A stretch of 64,000 nt of DNA, from the NCBI RefSeq assembly GCF_017826695.1, contig NZ_JAFFZW010000002.1, positions 496,001 to 560,000 on the forward strand. The letters are read 5' to 3'. The notes below the pieces were generated by a model. That model saw only the letters and a program-made list of their open reading frames with translations. It was not told the DNA's origin and did not search any database. Numbering within the stretch: the stretch's first letter is position 1; every line of letters starts with the position of its first letter. The position numbers were made by a program, and so were the translations under genes. Source of the stretch: Pseudomonas alliivorans. GTDB lineage: Bacteria > Pseudomonadota > Gammaproteobacteria > Pseudomonadales > Pseudomonadaceae. Below, piece by piece: positions 53,773-63,027 of the stretch.

Positions 53773-55272
53773 TCAGATGGAGTATTCGGCAGCCGATCCC
53801 GACATGACCGTGGCGTTGACCCGGGCTTCGGGCAAATCGAAGGCGGTGACAATCCGTGCCGACATCTCGGGGATCAGCGCCTTGCCGATGACCGCGATGA
53901 AGGCTGCGAGATGGCTGACCTGTCGCCCTTCCGCCAGGCGCGTGCGAGTGATGGCAATCACATCCAGCAGCACCTGCGCCATGCCTTTCATGGAAAACTG
54001 ATTCGGCTCGCAGGCCTTGCTCCACTGCAGACGCAGCGCTTCCAGCAGACCGGCGTCGGCACCGCACACACCGCTCCACCAACTGCTGTCGCGCTGCTCG
54101 CCGGTTGCGAGCAAGGCCGGGAAGAACGCTTCGAACACGTCCGCGCGCCATTTCAGAAAGTGCTGCAGACGAAAGTCGCCCTCGCTCTCCTCCGGCGCGA
54201 TGCTCGCCAGATACAGACGGGCGCTGTCGGCACAGGCTTCGCGGGCCAGATCCCCGACCCAGATGGCGTGATTGCGGCTGGTCGACAGATTGAGTCCGTC
54301 CAGCTTGAGAAACTGGTTGGGCACAAAGCGCTGTTGAACGCGGATGTCATCCATCACTGACAGCTGCGCCGGGTAGACAACGGCGTGGCTGAATACGCAA
54401 TCGAAGCCAAGAAAATGCACCAGCGTGCCCTGCCCCGACTGCCAGTACTGACGGAACAGCTCCGGACGACCGATGCGGTCGGCGTATTCGCGAAACGCGG
54501 CCATATAGCCGGGCAGCCCCATGAACCAGGTGTGCACCCGGCACGAGCCGTCAGCCTCAAGATCGAGGCCGCCATCGTGCGGACGTGTGACGCCCCAGTC
54601 GTGGATGTGCTCCAGGGTGTCGCGCAACCAGGCGTTCAGCGGACTGCGCCACTGGCGGTCCAGCAGCCGGTCACGCAGCGCAGGCTTGCAGGCTGCCAGT
54701 TTCAGGAATGCTCGGTGTGCGGTTTTCCATTGCGAAGGCTGTTTGCACAGCTTGCAGTGCAGCCCCGTCATCAACTGCGCGTCAGGTGCCTGAGCGCAGT
54801 TTTCGCACTGGCTGGCGTCGGACTCGACTCCGCAGTAATTGCAGTTGCCGCGCGCAAACGCTTCGTAACCCCAGACATCGCAGTCAGGGCAGTAAGGTTC
54901 GCTCGAATCGCGAAACTCGATCAGCCCTGCATCGCGGACTTTGTTGAACACGTCGGCAACCGCCTCGGCGAACCAATGGTTGTCGTAAGGCCGCATCCAG
55001 TTGTCCGGCTGGATGTTGATCGCCGCCAGCGAGGCTTCGATCCGGTCCGAGTTGCGATTGGCAAGTTCTACCGAGTCAATGCCGGTTTCCAGGCCCTTGC
55101 GCAACATGTATGACTGATAGTCGTCCGAGTAGGACAGCAGCACACACTCGTGACCGCGCTGACGTTGAACGCGGGTGAAGACATCGGCAGCCAGAAACGG
55201 ACCTGCAATATGACCGATGTGCAAATCGCCGTTGGGCGTGGGCGGCGTGATGGTGACAATGTACTTAGTCAT
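53773..55272 (-). CDS. Methionyl-tRNA-synthetase-like enzyme, putative hydrazine synthetase component
   Basis: A 499-residue class I synthetase of MetRS type. HIGH is intact (residues 18-21, PNGDLHIGHI). The zinc knuckle is present (CPDC, CNYC, CENC, CKLC). The KMSKS loop is altered to NLSTS near residues 328-332. The housekeeping MetRS is longer and keeps KMSKS. MetRS-like domains of this kind activate an amino acid and esterify it to a hydroxylamine oxygen in N-N bond formation (Spb40, PyrN). The start ATG at 55272 overlaps the cupin stop by 8 bases, in the order found in the fused cupin-MetRS proteins. Confidence 0.85.
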   Translation of the reverse strand: MTKYIVTITPPTPNGDLHIGHIAGPFLAADVFTRVQRQRGHECVLLSYSDDYQSYMLRKGLETGIDSVELANRNSDRIEASLAAINIQPDNWMRPYDNHWFAEAVADVFNKVRDAGLIEFRDSSEPYCPDCDVWGYEAFARGNCNYCGVESDASQCENCAQAPDAQLMTGLHCKLCKQPSQWKTAHRAFLKLAACKPALRDRLLDRQWRSPLNAWLRDTLEHIHDWGVTRPHDGGLDLEADGSCRVHTWFMGLPGYMAAFREYADRIGRPELFRQYWQSGQGTLVHFLGFDCVFSHAVVYPAQLSVMDDIRVQQRFVPNQFLKLDGLNLSTSRNHAIWVGDLAREACADSARLYLASIAPEESEGDFRLQHFLKWRADVFEAFFPALLATGEQRDSSWWSGVCGADAGLLEALRLQWSKACEPNQFSMKGMAQVLLDVIAITRTRLAEGRQVSHLAAFIAVIGKALIPEMSARIVTAFDLPEARVNATVMSGSAAEYSI

Positions 55273-55657
55273 CGAGGCACCCCGTGGTTTCGCAGTGTTG
55301 CTCGACGAACGCATTGACGTAGTTCATGTCCCACCACACCACGTAGAAATGAAAGTCCTCATCGGAATCATTAATGACGTAATGGTTGGTATGTTTCGGA
55401 ATGGCCGCGATGTCGCCCACGTTGAACGGCATGACCTTGTCGCCCACCACCAGTCGGGCACTGCCTTTGATGGCGATGAATATTTCCTGATCGATCTGGG
55501 TATGCGCCTCGCTGCGGGTACCCGGACGCACCACACACCAGCCGCCTGCAAACGGCATCGGGTAGCCTTCCCAGGGCAATAGACGACTGCCGTCGAGCCC
55601 ATACTCATGTACCAGGGCATCGAAGTCGGTTTTACGGTGTATATCGAACTTTTCCAT
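55265..55657 (-). CDS. Small cupin, putative N-N bond forming partner of the MetRS-like protein
   Basis: A 130-residue single cupin barrel. Likely metal ligands are H52, Q54 or E58, and H92 (RSEAHTQIDQEIF and IPKHTNHYVIN). Cupin domains of hydrazine synthetases bind zinc and rearrange the aminoacyl hydroxylamine ester to a hydrazine; there they are fused to the N-terminus of the MetRS domain. Here it is a separate gene, first in the operon, overlapping the MetRS-like start by 8 bases. ATG 55657 (MEKFDIHR) was chosen because the fold begins shortly after; the frame is open further upstream. Alone it would look like a generic cupin; the context makes the assignment. Confidence 0.8.
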   Translation of the reverse strand: MEKFDIHRKTDFDALVHEYGLDGSRLLPWEGYPMPFAGGWCVVRPGTRSEAHTQIDQEIFIAIKGSARLVVGDKVMPFNVGDIAAIPKHTNHYVINDSDEDFHFYVVWWDMNYVNAFVEQHCETTGCLDD

Positions 55658-56127
55658 GCTCAGACCCGTGTGTTGTAAGTGGGGCAAAGCATGAAATTCG
55701 CGGCAACAATTGGCTATCCGATCCCTTGATAGATCAGAGCGGTCGAATCGACTTTCTGAATGGCCGCGCGCGTAAACAGCCGCAGACAAACCTACGACTC
55801 CGTACGGCTATACCGCAACGTATTCGCTTTTGCAGGCGTCTGAATTCTGGAGAACGTTTGATCCAAAGGCTTATGTTCTGCCTTAGTGCATCTTGACGTT
55901 AACAATGAGGTAAGAGCGTTTCAGGACGCGGAACATGCCGGGCAATGCCCGGGTTTGCAGCAAGTTACGCTCGGTGATAGTCACTATCGACAATGCTGAT
56001 AATCGGTTTTTTGCGGCCGGTGTTACTGTTGCCTTCGATGAATGAACATGTTTCCCGGCGGCGCGAATCCGCATCGCGATGCCGATGAATATTTGCTCTT
56101 CTTCATCACTCCTTTGGTTAGATCTTT
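55658..56127. other. Operon upstream region with no supported gene
   Basis: This 470-bp stretch separates the biosynthetic operon from the orphan terminator and recombinase. It must hold the operon promoter, reading leftward. An imperfect palindrome TGATAGATCA lies at 55727-55736 and a hairpin CCGGGCAATGCCCGG at about 55935. A 36-codon plus-strand frame (from 55933) is unlike any protein I recognise. I could not assign a -35/-10 pair. Base composition falls here relative to the flanks, as at junctions of acquired DNA. Confidence 0.5.
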
Positions 56128-56164
56128 AAGCCACCCCACACCCCAGTGAGGTGGCTTTTTTTTT
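56128..56164 (+). terminator. Rho-independent terminator with no obvious gene
   Basis: AAGCCACC (56128-56135) pairs with GGTGGCTT (56150-56157) around a 14-base loop, followed by an unbroken T-run to 56164 on the plus strand. The only plus-strand DNA before it is the gene-free stretch above, so it ends either an unannotated small RNA or a remnant of a lost gene. It lies just beyond the recombinase stop. Confidence 0.8.
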
Positions 56165-56179
56165 GCCTGTGGATCGACG

Positions 56180-57145
56180 CTACAGATCGAAGCGGTCCAC
56201 CACGTTGCGTCGCTCGTTCTCGCTGCGCATGTCGTAGCTGGCAGTGGTTGCGATGTGCGTGTGATGGGCCAGCTTCTGAGCGATCGACAAATCGTATTCT
56301 TCGATGACCCGTGTAATGAACGAGCGTCGGAAGTCGTGAGGCATGATGTTGACACCCACCTGCTGCCCACGCTGTTTGGCAATGAAATAGATCGCGTGCT
56401 TGGTGATGCGCTCACGGGTGATGTTGCTGCCCCGGCGAATCCGGTTGAACAAGAAAGGATCATCGTCCTGCCCCGGCGGCAGGCAGGAGCGACGCAGTTC
56501 CAGCCAGTCATTCAGCGCGCCGAATGCCCACTCGGGCGCGTATTTGATCAGTTGCTTGTTGCCCTTGCCCGTCACCCGCAGGCTGCGCTCGGCAAAGTCC
56601 ACCTGAGCCAGGTCCAGATTCACCGATTCCGACTTGCGCATTCCCGAACCGTACAGAATCGCGATGATCGCCGCGTCCCGCCGACCTTGCGGCCTGGGAT
56701 CGGCGGCGCAGACTTCCATCAATTCGCGAATGAGTGTGCGCCGAATATTCCTTCCCTTTGCCAACCGCGTCCCGTTAACCGGTTTGATGGAGCGGATTTT
56801 CAGCAACTGATCGTGGCTGATCAGGTCATGGCGCCACGCTTCGTTCATCACACCGCGAATCGCGTTGACGTACAGCGAGGTAGTATTGGGCGCGTAGTCA
56901 TCCTCGCGCAACGCCGAAACCAGTGCGGTCACATGACCGGGTTGCAGGGTGTGCCAGGGTATGTCGAAGATGTCGACATCGACCATCCCCAGCCGGTCGG
57001 CAGCGTCCTGCAGAACGTATTTCATGGTCAGACGGCTGGAGGGAGCGAGACGGGCCAGGTAAAGCTGCAGCGGATTGCTGACGTCCGGTAACGAAGGCGA
57101 CTGCCTGGGGCTTGCAGCCTGGTCGGAGGATGGATCGTGCGACAT
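56180..57145 (-). CDS. Tyrosine recombinase/integrase (XerC/D-like)
   Basis: A 321-residue phage-integrase-family enzyme. N-terminal SAM-like domain (residues 25-120), then the catalytic domain: Arg in YGSGMRKSESVNLDL, HxxR in HDFRRSFITRV, and the Tyr nucleophile in HTHIATTASYDM. ATG 57145 (MSHDPSSDQ) is the most reasonable start. No excisionase, att repeat or phage genes are adjacent. Its place at the edge of the biosynthetic operon fits a role in acquiring that DNA, but it might be a fixed chromosomal recombinase. Confidence 0.88.
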   Translation of the reverse strand: MSHDPSSDQAASPRQSPSLPDVSNPLQLYLARLAPSSRLTMKYVLQDAADRLGMVDVDIFDIPWHTLQPGHVTALVSALREDDYAPNTTSLYVNAIRGVMNEAWRHDLISHDQLLKIRSIKPVNGTRLAKGRNIRRTLIRELMEVCAADPRPQGRRDAAIIAILYGSGMRKSESVNLDLAQVDFAERSLRVTGKGNKQLIKYAPEWAFGALNDWLELRRSCLPPGQDDDPFLFNRIRRGSNITRERITKHAIYFIAKQRGQQVGVNIMPHDFRRSFITRVIEEYDLSIAQKLAHHTHIATTASYDMRSENERRNVVDRFDL

Positions 57146-57393
57146 GTCGGACAAGGCCTTTGTGGTGCAAGTGCCAGCCAAACAGCCAGACACGTTCAAT
57201 CGGTTCAGAGCACTGACTTTAGCACGCTGCACCTGATCAAACCTGCGTAACACCTTGATACCTGAACGAATGGTTATCCCGGTCAGTGAGCCGAGCGCAA
57301 GGCTCAGCCACCTTCGCCCCCCCGGCGAGTTGCTGTGAGGGGCCGAAGTGAGCAAAGCCTTTGCTCCGGGCAAACACGTCCAGCCTGTTTACC

Positions 57394-58389
57394 CTATCGA
57401 CCGGTATCCACCACCACGCGACCGCGCACCTGACCGGCAATCAGTTGCGGCGCGATGTCGATCACTTCACTCAGGCCGATCTCCCGACTGATCAGTGGCA
57501 GCAACGAAGCATCCAGATCGGCGGCCAGTCTCGACCAGGCTTCAACACGATCCGAGTGAGGCCGGGTGACGCTGTCGATCCCGGCCAGCGTCACCCCGCG
57601 CAGAATGAACGGCGCCACCGAGCCCGGAAAATCCATACCCTGCGCCAGGCCGCAGGCGGCAACGATGCCGCGGTACTTGATCCCGGCGCAGACGTTGACC
57701 AGCGTGTGGCTGCCCACCGAGTCCACGGCAGCGGCCCACTGTTCCCTGGCCAATGGACGACCCGGCTCGGACAGCGTGGTTCTGTCGATGATCCGCGCAG
57801 CGCCCAACTGCTTCAGATAGTCACTTTCCGCGACACGCCCTGTGGAGGCGACGACCTGATAGCCGAGCTTCGCCAGAATGGCGATGGCGAAGCTGCCCAC
57901 CCCTCCATTGGCCCCGGTCACCAGTACCTCACCGTGTTCAGGCTTCACGCCATGCTTTTCCAGCGCAATGACACTGAGCATCGCCGTGTAACCTGCCGTG
58001 CCGATGGCCATTGCCTGACTGGGCGTGAACGCATCCGGCAGTGGAATCAGCCATTCACTCTTCAGCCGGGCCCTTTGCGCGAGACCGCCCCAGTGCCCTT
58101 CGCCCACACCCCAGCCGTTCAACAACACTTTGTCACCGGGTTTGAAGGCCGAAGCCTGGCTGTGCTCGACGACACCCGCCAGATCGATACCCGGCACCAT
58201 GGGAAACTTGCGGACAATGGGGCTCTGACCGGTCAGCGCCAGTGCGTCCTTGTAGTTGAGCGTACTGTGGGAAACAAGCACGGTGACGTCGCCCTGCGGC
58301 AGGTCCGCCGCGTCCACGGCAGTCAGCTTCACGTGATAACCCGACTCATCCTTATCAATCACAATGGCGTTGAATGTGCTTACCGGCAT
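57394..58389 (-). CDS. acuI: MDR-family reductase, AcuI/YhdH type (acrylyl-CoA reductase)
   Basis: A 331-residue zinc-free medium-chain reductase. NYKDALALTGQSPIVRKFPMVPGIDLAGVV and NGWGVGEGHWGGLAQRA are characteristic of AcuI/YhdH; VTGANGGVGSFAIAILAKLGYQVVASTGR is the NADPH site. AcuI reduces toxic acrylyl-CoA to propionyl-CoA. ATG 58389 lies 13 bases below an operator that also occurs upstream of the TetR gene. The 248-bp gap to the recombinase shows no feature. Confidence 0.88.
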   Translation of the reverse strand: MPVSTFNAIVIDKDESGYHVKLTAVDAADLPQGDVTVLVSHSTLNYKDALALTGQSPIVRKFPMVPGIDLAGVVEHSQASAFKPGDKVLLNGWGVGEGHWGGLAQRARLKSEWLIPLPDAFTPSQAMAIGTAGYTAMLSVIALEKHGVKPEHGEVLVTGANGGVGSFAIAILAKLGYQVVASTGRVAESDYLKQLGAARIIDRTTLSEPGRPLAREQWAAAVDSVGSHTLVNVCAGIKYRGIVAACGLAQGMDFPGSVAPFILRGVTLAGIDSVTRPHSDRVEAWSRLAADLDASLLPLISREIGLSEVIDIAPQLIAGQVRGRVVVDTGR

Positions 58390-58402
58390 GGTTGCCTCCA
58401 AT

Positions 58403-58417
58403 TTAGACCGATCGTCT
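58403..58417. promoter_or_regulatory. TetR operator copy 1 (before acuI)
   Basis: TTAGACCGATCGTCT stands in the 46-bp gap between the TetR stop and the acuI start and is identical over 15 bases to the site at 59091-59105 before the TetR gene. Its core AGAC..GATC..GTCT is nearly palindromic, as for TetR operators. Confidence 0.75.
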
Positions 58418-58435
58418 TTAAATAGACCACAAAGC

Positions 58436-59080
58436 TCATTGAGGCAATCCGCGAAGGAAGCCGGCAATGAATGTGTTCAACGGGGTATCGCTCTTGACCA
58501 ACCGGGCACGCAGCACGGCGCCCTCCCAACCGATCCAGAAAAATGCAGCCAGCTCATTGCAGTTCGCATCCCCGGCCAGTTCGCCATGCTTTTGAGCAGC
58601 ACGCAGGCAAACGGCGAGCCTGGATTGCCAATCGAGCAATGTCTGCTCCAGAACCTCGCGGAAAGCGTCCGGCAGCAGGCAGACTTCCTGCCCCAGGTTA
58701 CCGACCATGCAACCGCGTCGATAATCGTGACGGGCCATGCCTGCCTTGGCGCTTTGCACGAAACCGACCAGTCGTTCCAGAGGCGAGAGGCTTTCGTCCA
58801 GAAACCACCGGTCCAGACGTTGCGCGAAATATCGGCAGTATTCGTCCAGGACAGCGCGACCGAACGCTTCCTTACTGGGAAAGTAGTGGTAGAACGACCC
58901 TTTGGGGACGCCAATTTCCTTGAGAATGTAGTCAATCCCGGTCGCGGAAAAGCCCTGTTCCGTCAGCACTTCAAGGCCGCGACGCAGCAGCGTTTCACGA
59001 GTTTCGAGATTGTCGCGGTCCACTTTGGGTGGGCGGCCGGGACGGCGGGGCTGGACCGCCGGGTTGGGTAATGTCGTCAT
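58436..59080 (-). CDS. acuR: TetR-family regulator (AcuR-like)
   Basis: A 214-residue TetR protein. A basic, Pro/Arg-rich N-terminus (PAVQPRRPGRPPK) precedes the HTH (RETLLRRGLEVLTEQGFSATGIDYILKEIGVPKGSFYHYFPSKEAFG); a C-terminal effector domain follows (GCMVGNLGQEV). AcuR represses acuR-acuI and responds to acrylate; gene order, the pairing with acuI and the repeated operator support this. Acrylate as the inducer here is inferred. Confidence 0.85.
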   Translation of the reverse strand: MTTLPNPAVQPRRPGRPPKVDRDNLETRETLLRRGLEVLTEQGFSATGIDYILKEIGVPKGSFYHYFPSKEAFGRAVLDEYCRYFAQRLDRWFLDESLSPLERLVGFVQSAKAGMARHDYRRGCMVGNLGQEVCLLPDAFREVLEQTLLDWQSRLAVCLRAAQKHGELAGDANCNELAAFFWIGWEGAVLRARLVKSDTPLNTFIAGFLRGLPQ

Positions 59081-59090
59081 GCAGACGATA

Positions 59091-59105
59091 TTAGACCGAT
59101 CGTCT
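59091..59105. promoter_or_regulatory. TetR operator copy 2 (before the TetR gene)
   Basis: TTAGACCGATCGTCT, identical to copy 1, lies 10 bp upstream of the TetR start. It implies autoregulation. It also sits in the region divergent to the nitronate monooxygenase-like gene at 59223, which could share the control. Confidence 0.75.
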
Positions 59106-59222
59106 CTTATGTCAACAGGACCGTCAGTAACCGCTGCAACCTGCCGAACGAGTCGATTGCCAAACCCTGCATGCCGCGCTCAAATGAAAGCTTTCTTACT
59201 GCCACGGATCAGGAGCCCCCGC

Positions 59223-60299
59223 ATGAGCCTTTGGCCAGACACTCGCATTCTGGAACTCTTCAATATCGAATTGCCGATTCTCCACGCCCCGATGGCTGGC
59301 GCGACCGGATCGTCCATGGCAATTGCCGTTGCCAATGCGGGCGGTCTGGCGTCGTTGCCATGCGCCCTGCTCACCCTTGAGCAAGTCCGTGAAGAAGTGA
59401 CGGCCTTCAGGCAGGACAGCAGCGCGCCGCTGAATCTGAATTTCTTCTGCCACCAGCCGCCGCCTTTTGACGCGCTGCAAGCCGATCGCTGGAAGATGAC
59501 GCTAAAACCCTACTACGAAGAACTGGGTGCAGACTTCGATGCACCGACGCCGGCTTCCAATCGCGCACCGTTCGACAGTGACAGTTGCGCGCTAGTAGAG
59601 GAGTTGAAACCTGAAGTCGTGAGCTTTCACTTCGGCCTTCCCGAGCAGGCGCTACTGGACCGCGTGCGCGCCACCGGCGCGAAGATCATTTCTTCAGCGA
59701 CCACCGTTGAAGAAGCCATCTGGCTGGAACAGCGCGGCTGCGATGCAATCATCGCCATGGGCTATGAAGCAGGCGGGCACCGTGGACTGTTTCTCAGCGA
59801 TCAGTTGCACACCCAAGTGGGCACGTTTGCACTGGTGCCTCAGGTCGCTGACGCTGTCGACGTTCCGGTGATCGCAGCAGGCGGTATTGCCGATGGGCGC
59901 GGCGTAGCGGCGGCGTTCGTATTGGGCGCCTGTGCTGTGCAAGTGGGCACGGCGTATCTGTTCTGCCCGGAAGCCAGGGTCAGCAAGCCACATCGCCAGG
60001 CGCTCAGTGTGGCCAAGGACAGCGAGACGGCGGTGACCAACCTGTTCACCGGCCGCCCGGCGCGCGGCATCATGAACCGGATCATGCGTGAGGTCGGCCC
60101 GATGAGCCCGCTGGCACCGACCTTCCCGCTGGCTGGCGGCGCGCTGATGCCGTTGCGGGCCAAGGCCGAACCTCAGGGCAACGGCGACTTCATGAACCTC
60201 TGGGCCGGCCAGGCGGTCGGTATCAAGCACTCGCTCACGGCGGGTGAACTGACCCGGCAACTGGCGGACAACGCACTGCGCATTTTGAATCGCGCTTGA
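59223..60299 (+). CDS. Nitronate monooxygenase family protein (2-nitropropane dioxygenase-like)
   Basis: A 358-residue FMN TIM-barrel: ELPILHAPMAGATGSSMAIAVANAGGLASLPC at the N-terminus, SFHFGLPEQALLDRVRATGAKIISSATTVEEA, DAIIAMGYEAGGHRG (containing the His used by class I enzymes) and PVIAAGGIADGRGVAAAFVLGACAVQVGTAYL. These enzymes oxidise nitronates such as propionate-3-nitronate; acyl-ACP reductase relatives share the fold. ATG 59223 follows CAGGAGC. It diverges from the TetR gene with an operator in between. Confidence 0.87.
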   Translation: MSLWPDTRILELFNIELPILHAPMAGATGSSMAIAVANAGGLASLPCALLTLEQVREEVTAFRQDSSAPLNLNFFCHQPPPFDALQADRWKMTLKPYYEELGADFDAPTPASNRAPFDSDSCALVEELKPEVVSFHFGLPEQALLDRVRATGAKIISSATTVEEAIWLEQRGCDAIIAMGYEAGGHRGLFLSDQLHTQVGTFALVPQVADAVDVPVIAAGGIADGRGVAAAFVLGACAVQVGTAYLFCPEARVSKPHRQALSVAKDSETAVTNLFTGRPARGIMNRIMREVGPMSPLAPTFPLAGGALMPLRAKAEPQGNGDFMNLWAGQAVGIKHSLTAGELTRQLADNALRILNRA

Positions 60300-61166
<867 letters not shown>

Positions 61167-61847
61167 ATGCCGCTGGGAAGCGCCGACATCGCGGCGATCT
61201 GGCTGACGCTGAAACTCGCCTCGTTGACCACCGTGATCCTGCTGGTGATCGGCACGCCCATCGCGCTGTGGCTGTCGCGCACCGACTCGTGGCTCAAGGG
61301 TCCGGTCGGTGCCGTCGTCGCCCTGCCCCTCGTTCTGCCGCCCACCGTCATCGGGTTCTATCTGTTGCTGCTGCTCGGGCCCAACGGTGCCATCGGTCAA
61401 CTCACCCAGAGTCTGGGGCTGGGAACGCTGACGTTCAGCTTTACCGGTCTGGTGATCGGCTCGGTTCTCTACTCGATGCCATTCGTGGTGCAACCTCTGC
61501 AAAACGCCTTTTCAGCCATCGGCCCACGCCCGCTGGAAGTGGCCGCAACGTTGCGGGCAGGCCCATGGGACACGTTCTTCCATGTGATCGTGCCGCTGGC
61601 AAAACCCGGCTTTATTACCGGCGCGATTTTAGGGTTTGCGCACACGGTCGGTGAATTTGGGGTGGTATTGATGATCGGTGGCAACATCCCCGAGAAGACC
61701 CGGGTGGTGTCGGTGCAGATCTTCGACCACGTCGAATCCATGGAATACCTGCAGGCCCACTGGCTGGCCGGAGCAATGCTGGTCTTTTCATTTCTGGTCC
61801 TGCTGGCGCTCTATTCCAGTGGCAAATCCAGAACAGGTTGGAGTTGA
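61167..61847 (+). CDS. modB: Molybdate ABC transporter permease
   Basis: A 226-residue inner-membrane protein with five or six hydrophobic segments. The ABC-contact loop is [42 protein letters not shown]. Its ATG follows the modA TAA directly, indicating coupled translation. It forms the channel for molybdate with ModC as the ATPase. Confidence 0.95.
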   Translation: MPLGSADIAAIWLTLKLASLTTVILLVIGTPIALWLSRTDSWLKGPVGAVVALPLVLPPTVIGFYLLLLLGPNGAIGQLTQSLGLGTLTFSFTGLVIGSVLYSMPFVVQPLQNAFSAIGPRPLEVAATLRAGPWDTFFHVIVPLAKPGFITGAILGFAHTVGEFGVVLMIGGNIPEKTRVVSVQIFDHVESMEYLQAHWLAGAMLVFSFLVLLALYSSGKSRTGWS

Positions 61848-61850
61848 GCC

Positions 61851-62939
61851 ATGGCATCGCGTGTCGACGTACGCCTGCAGATGAACTATCCCGACTTCCA
61901 CCTGGACCTGGACCTGACATTGCCCGGCTCCGGCGTGACCGCGCTTTACGGCCCTTCGGGCTCAGGCAAGACCACCTGCCTGCGCTGCATCGCAGGTCTG
62001 GAAAAGGCGCACGAAGGGGTCATCCGGGTCAACGACGAAGTCTGGCAGGACACCAGCAAGAACATCTTTCTGGCACCCCACAAACGCTCCATAGGCTATG
62101 TGTTTCAGGAAGCCAGCCTGTTTGCGCACCTGTCCGTCAGGGACAATCTGGAGTTCGGCTTCAAACGGATTGCCCGCAATCGGCGCAGCATTGAGTTACA
62201 GCAGGCTACTAAGTTGCTGGGTATCGATCACTTGCTCGACCGACGCCCTGACAAGCTTTCCGGCGGTGAGCGTCAGCGCGTCGGCATCGCCCGTGCGCTG
62301 CTGACCAGTCCGCGCCTGATGCTGCTGGATGAACCGCTGTCAGCGCTGGACAGTCGTCGTAAAAGCGAAATCCTCCCCTATCTGGAACGTCTGCACAGGG
62401 CGCTGGATATTCCGATGCTCTATGTCAGCCATGCTCAGGACGAAGTGGCGCGTCTGGCCGATCATCTGGTAGTGCTTGAGGCTGGCAGCGTGCTGGCCAG
62501 CGGGCCTATCCGGGAAACCCTGGCGCGCCTTGATCTACCGCTGGCCATGGGCGATGACGCAGGTGTCGTGATCGATGGCACGGTAAGCGCCTACGATCCT
62601 CACTACCAACTGCTGACCATCACCCTGCCCGACAGCAAGCTCTCGATGCGCGTAGCACATGCCGACATGCAGCCAGGCACGCCGCTGCGCATCAAGGTGC
62701 AGGCCCGTGATATCAGCCTCAATCTGCAGCCGGACGATCAGAGCAGCATCCTGAACCGATTACCGGTGACAGTCGTAGAAGAAATGGTTGCCGACAACTC
62801 GGCCCATGTAATGGTCCGGCTGGACGCAGGCGGGACGCCATTGTTGGCCCGTATCACCCGTTATTCCTGCGATCATCTGAAACTGCATCGCGGGCAATCG
62901 CTTTGGGCGCAGATCAAGGCCGTGGCCGTACTCGCGTAA
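61851..62939 (+). CDS. modC: Molybdate ABC transporter ATP-binding protein
   Basis: A 362-residue ATPase. Walker [10 protein letters not shown] (near residue 34), signature [16 protein letters not shown], Walker [14 protein letters not shown], switch His in YVSHAQDE, and a C-terminal TOBE/Mop domain (residues ~290-360) that binds molybdate. Starts 3 bp after modB. Together with modA and modB it completes the transporter. Confidence 0.95.
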   Translation: MASRVDVRLQMNYPDFHLDLDLTLPGSGVTALYGPSGSGKTTCLRCIAGLEKAHEGVIRVNDEVWQDTSKNIFLAPHKRSIGYVFQEASLFAHLSVRDNLEFGFKRIARNRRSIELQQATKLLGIDHLLDRRPDKLSGGERQRVGIARALLTSPRLMLLDEPLSALDSRRKSEILPYLERLHRALDIPMLYVSHAQDEVARLADHLVVLEAGSVLASGPIRETLARLDLPLAMGDDAGVVIDGTVSAYDPHYQLLTITLPDSKLSMRVAHADMQPGTPLRIKVQARDISLNLQPDDQSSILNRLPVTVVEEMVADNSAHVMVRLDAGGTPLLARITRYSCDHLKLHRGQSLWAQIKAVAVLA

Positions 62940-63027
62940 TGGCGATCGGTCGCACACCAGATGCAAATAAACGGCACCACCGCAAAACGTCGCGGTCAGT
63001 GCTTTTAACTGCCTCTGGAATTCTGCC

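Noticed and set aside
52616..54151. A longer form of the DAO oxidase starting near 54151
   Set aside because: The extra 131 residues lie in the wrong frame over the conserved MetRS-like C-terminus and are low-complexity Arg/Gly-rich; the FAD motif starts directly after ATG 53758.
53773..55272. MetRS-like gene as a second housekeeping or antibiotic-resistant methionyl-tRNA synthetase
   Set aside because: KMSKS is degraded to NLSTS, the protein is short, and it is embedded between a cupin and a DAO oxidase in an operon. A resistance role is not fully excluded.
48252..55657. Diazeniumdiolate (alanosine or mangotoxin/leudiazen type) locus
   Set aside because: Dap synthesis and N-hydroxylation would fit alanosine, but no NRPS or carrier protein or nitrosating enzyme is present, while the cupin, MetRS-like and DAO genes fit the hydrazine route better.
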